Shown here one piece after another: positions 4,488-6,844 of a DNA stretch of 6,844 nt. Origin of the DNA: Euryarchaeota archaeon UBA250 (lineage in GTDB: Archaea > Thermoplasmatota > Poseidoniia > Poseidoniales > Thalassarchaeaceae); NCBI GenBank assembly GCA_002504845.1, contig DATW01000062.1, positions 787 to 7,630 of the forward strand. The letters are read 5' to 3'. Every line of letters begins with the position of its first letter. Within the stretch, counting starts at the first letter, position 1. Under the pieces are notes generated by a model that saw nothing but the letters and a program-made list of their open reading frames with translations, ran no database searches and was not told the DNA's origin. The translations under genes and the position numbers were made by a program.

Positions 4488-6844
4488 ATGCTAAGCAGAT
4501 TGAAAGACCACGGATGGAGCAGGACGCCAGTTCTAACCGTGGTAGTCGTCCTGCTTCTCCAAGTCGGGGCCGCACCCATCGCCTCTCTCGATGATTCCAA
4601 TGATTCTCGAATGGATGCCCCTTCCTCCAATCAGGTCGAGACTTACTCCTTGTATTTGGCACAGGGGAATAATCTGTCCACTGTACTTCCCACATCCGGA
4701 GGCCAACTAGAGGCTTCAGCCCTCGATACAAATGTGGAATTCTCCACTAACGACCTGCTCCAACCCCTGCAGGTCGTCGGGAGCAAACGTCAGACCAGCG
4801 ATGGCACTAGCCAATATTATGTCCAACTCAATGTTTTCCTGAAAGCAGAGGGCCCACAGAATTCTGCTGTCACCTGGACATTCTCGATTATTTCCAGCGG
4901 GAGCACAGTGGCAAGCGGAGAACATGATGCCGAGGCCTGCTCGGGAGGTTTCGGCACGCAGTGCGATTTCGATCATGAAACAGTGGACATATTCCTCAAC
5001 GGAGGGGGCGATTCATTCACAGCCCCCGAATCTGGCGAATTGATACTTCGTATCAGAGCCGAGATGAGTGGGTGCGGGGATGGCTTCTTCGATGACTGCG
5101 AGGCAAAGGTCGCATTCAACCAGATAAGCGGCGATAGTCGTTCTTCACTCCTCGACATATCTACAAACGCTGTTTCAGACACTATATTCTACGTCCAGCG
5201 ACCTGGTGACGAGTTCATCGATGGATCGGTAAATGACTGGTATCCAAATGACATAATCGATGACAGGGAGATGCAGTTCTCCTTTGATGTGAAAAGTGCG
5301 TTTGGACGTAAAGACATCGAGTCTGTAGAACTCAGACTCAGATACACTGAGACCAATGAAATCATACTCCAGAAAGACCTGGAACCAGTCTCACAGAAAA
5401 TCGAATGGACCACAGAGGGACTCTTCGGTAGACACAAATGGACATATCAAAGCGGACTCGACTCAGGGGAATACGAAGCCGAGTTAAGAGTCACAGATGT
5501 GCAGTCAAATGTTTTCGTCATAACTCATGACACATTATCCATGCATGAATTTGGCGTTTCTCTGAAGCACTCTGAAGAGCGATCCGTGGAATACATAGCG
5601 CCGGGCGCCATAACGCCCGTCCCATTGCAACTCATCCACAGGGGTGATGCAACACTCTCGATGAATGTGGATTTGCAATTACTCACAACCCTGGGCTCCG
5701 ACTGGCTCGTAGAGTTTGATAGTCCCGGAGGGTACAGTATGAACTCTGGAGGGACAATTCTCAGCCCCGTCATGACCATAACCGCCCCTCTTGATCTCAG
5801 TGATGCCCCTTCTGAGATCAGAATTAGAGCAATCGGGGAAGCAGAGGTTGGCGGTGTCTTTGAAAGCGTCTCTGATACATTGGAACTGGACCTTGAGAAA
5901 TTACAGGTTTACCAGCCGCCCGTGGTTTCAGTTTGGGACGAGGAGATGGAGACACTGATCGCCAACTCGTCGATATCGCAGATTGACTCTACCATTCCAA
6001 GATACGTCGAAGACAGCGAATTTAACCCATTTATAATGGAAGTTTTCAACACAGGATTCACCTCCGACTCCTTCAGGATCGACGTACTCGAGAGATCGAA
6101 GGCAATTATCCAAGTCTATGACAATGACACTGGTCAGAGGATTCTCGAGGATGATGATGATGGGACATTCCATACGGATGCATTAGATAGGCACAATACG
6201 CAGACTATCAGGCTAGCAATCAAACCATCCGGTGATCGCTCAGATCCCGATACAGGTACGATACGATTGGAAGTTGCGAGCATGAATAACAGCTCCCTCA
6301 AAACAATCGTCGAATTTACCATACAACGTACATTTGGCATAAGGGCAGAAATTTCCCAAGATTGCGACGGCGTCCCTCTCGGATTTATAGAAACTGATGA
6401 TTGTACCTCGACTTCAATGAGGGTGCGTATAATCAACAGTCTATCGGACAACTCAGGGGTAGCAAGCTCTTGGCTGATTATCAACCCTGCATCTCTGTCT
6501 GAGAACACCGATCGAAATCAAGCATATGGCATATGGTCGTACAATATAATTGACTCTGCAGGGGCGAATGCCCCTAAAGTCACCTTGGGGCCAGGTGATT
6601 TTGTAGAACTCTACATGACGATAGAGATGACATCGCAGGTCATTGAGGGAAACCACACAATATACCTCCGTGTCAAGGAGGATGTATCCACTGAGGACGA
6701 GGAGGCTAGATATTTCGACCTAGCCATCACACTCAACGTCAAGGCTGATGACCCCCTTCTCGAATTGGTGCAGGTCACTTCGAATCGAGGACTCTCACCG
6801 GGCGATGAGTATGCGTATCAGATCAAGGTGAAGAACAAAGGAAA
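4488..6844 (+). CDS. Large secreted beta-sandwich repeat protein, function unknown, partial (C-terminus beyond right edge)
   Basis: I read 785 codons without a stop to the right edge. The N-terminus is a classic signal peptide: basic MLSRLKDHGWSR, hydrophobic VLTVVVVLLLQVGA (15-28), then small residues, with cleavage likely near AAPIA. The mature part is acidic, Ser/Thr/Asp-rich and made of alternating beta strands. I would divide it roughly at 100-215, 230-350, 355-475, 505-615 and 615-750, with a CARDB/NEW3-like domain starting at about 757 (SPGDEYAYQIKVKNKG, 770-785). Cysteines occur only as near pairs, C151/C159, C196/C204 and C626/C639, suggesting disulfides outside the cell. N-glycosylation sequons include Asn62, 493, 546, 601 and 722. 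Such proteins in marine archaea are usually cell-surface or adhesion proteins, but I recognise no enzyme motif and assign no function. An in-frame ATG at 4428 would add 20 residues containing CPDC. Neither ATG has a Shine-Dalgarno, and 4488 is preferred for its signal peptide and TATA spacing. Confidence 0.85.
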   Translation, partial: MLSRLKDHGWSRTPVLTVVVVLLLQVGAAPIASLDDSNDSRMDAPSSNQVETYSLYLAQGNNLSTVLPTSGGQLEASALDTNVEFSTNDLLQPLQVVGSKRQTSDGTSQYYVQLNVFLKAEGPQNSAVTWTFSIISSGSTVASGEHDAEACSGGFGTQCDFDHETVDIFLNGGGDSFTAPESGELILRIRAEMSGCGDGFFDDCEAKVAFNQISGDSRSSLLDISTNAVSDTIFYVQRPGDEFIDGSVNDWYPNDIIDDREMQFSFDVKSAFGRKDIESVELRLRYTETNEIILQKDLEPVSQKIEWTTEGLFGRHKWTYQSGLDSGEYEAELRVTDVQSNVFVITHDTLSMHEFGVSLKHSEERSVEYIAPGAITPVPLQLIHRGDATLSMNVDLQLLTTLGSDWLVEFDSPGGYSMNSGGTILSPVMTITAPLDLSDAPSEIRIRAIGEAEVGGVFESVSDTLELDLEKLQVYQPPVVSVWDEEMETLIANSSISQIDSTIPRYVEDSEFNPFIMEVFNTGFTSDSFRIDVLERSKAIIQVYDNDTGQRILEDDDDGTFHTDALDRHNTQTIRLAIKPSGDRSDPDTGTIRLEVASMNNSSLKTIVEFTIQRTFGIRAEISQDCDGVPLGFIETDDCTSTSMRVRIINSLSDNSGVASSWLIINPASLSENTDRNQAYGIWSYNIIDSAGANAPKVTLGPGDFVELYMTIEMTSQVIEGNHTIYLRVKEDVSTEDEEARYFDLAITLNVKADDPLLELVQVTSNRGLSPGDEYAYQIKVKNKG

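Noticed and set aside
4291..4490. tRNA-Leu as an attachment site for an integrated element.
   Set aside because: No integrase, no duplicated tRNA 3' end and no change in gene character are visible within the window. Only the position is suggestive.
6145..6162. Asp-rich run EDDDDG in the secreted protein as an EF-hand or dockerin calcium site.
   Set aside because: The spacing does not fit D-x-D-x-D-G loops and no helical flanks are evident. It may simply reflect an acidic surface protein.
4393..6656. A series of minus-strand open frames of 60-124 codons beneath the secreted protein gene.
   Set aside because: The plus frame is open without interruption for the whole stretch, with signal peptide and domain-like sequence. 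The minus frames are short, overlap one another and encode nothing recognisable.
1..6844. A novel defence, mobile or CRISPR-like system.
   Set aside because: All recognisable genes are core metabolism, a tRNA and one exported protein. No direct-repeat array, transposase, nuclease, helicase or toxin-antitoxin signature was seen on either strand.

Overview
The window looks like chromosome from a marine planktonic archaeon, most likely Marine Group II (Ca. Poseidoniales, Thermoplasmatota). The evidence is a type II tRNA-Leu with an archaeal/eukaryal-style D arm, two genes whose promoters fit leaderless transcription with TATA-like elements, and a very large exported beta-sandwich protein of the kind common in these genomes. 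Several metabolic genes instead read like proteobacterial proteins, which is usual in that lineage. The lineage call is an inference (about 0.6-0.7) and no search was run.

Left half (1-3025), all on the minus strand, is an operon in the order lipA, E1 alpha, E1 beta. LipA (2000-3025) inserts sulfur into octanoyl groups to make lipoyl. E1 alpha (768-2003) and E1 beta (1-767, running off the left edge) form the thiamine-diphosphate component of a branched-chain 2-oxoacid dehydrogenase, whose E2 and H-type lipoyl domains need LipA's product. The genes are fused translationally by a 4-base GTGA overlap and a TGA-ATG abutment, each preceded by a good Shine-Dalgarno. E2 and E3 are not in view and would be expected beyond base 1.

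Middle (3026-4270): a 94-base divergent promoter region separates lipA from a plus-strand pair. The pair is a FolM/PTR1-type pteridine reductase-like SDR (3120-3866) and a FolB-type dihydroneopterin aldolase (3866-4270), overlapping by one base (TGATG). Together they look like a pterin/folate module of bacterial type.

Right (4291-6844): a minus-strand tRNA-Leu(UAA) with encoded CCA converges on folB. Divergent from it starts a plus-strand gene, open to the right edge, for a secreted protein of at least 785 residues. That protein has a signal peptide, repeated beta-sandwich domains, paired cysteines and N-glycosylation sequons, and its function is unknown.

The window is almost fully coding. 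I see no mobile element, CRISPR array, rRNA, defence cassette or broken gene. The most useful observations are the identical Shine-Dalgarno geometry in two operons, the bacterial-type pterin pair and branched-chain dehydrogenase in an apparently archaeal context, and the unassigned secreted giant with a repeated C-x7-C loop.
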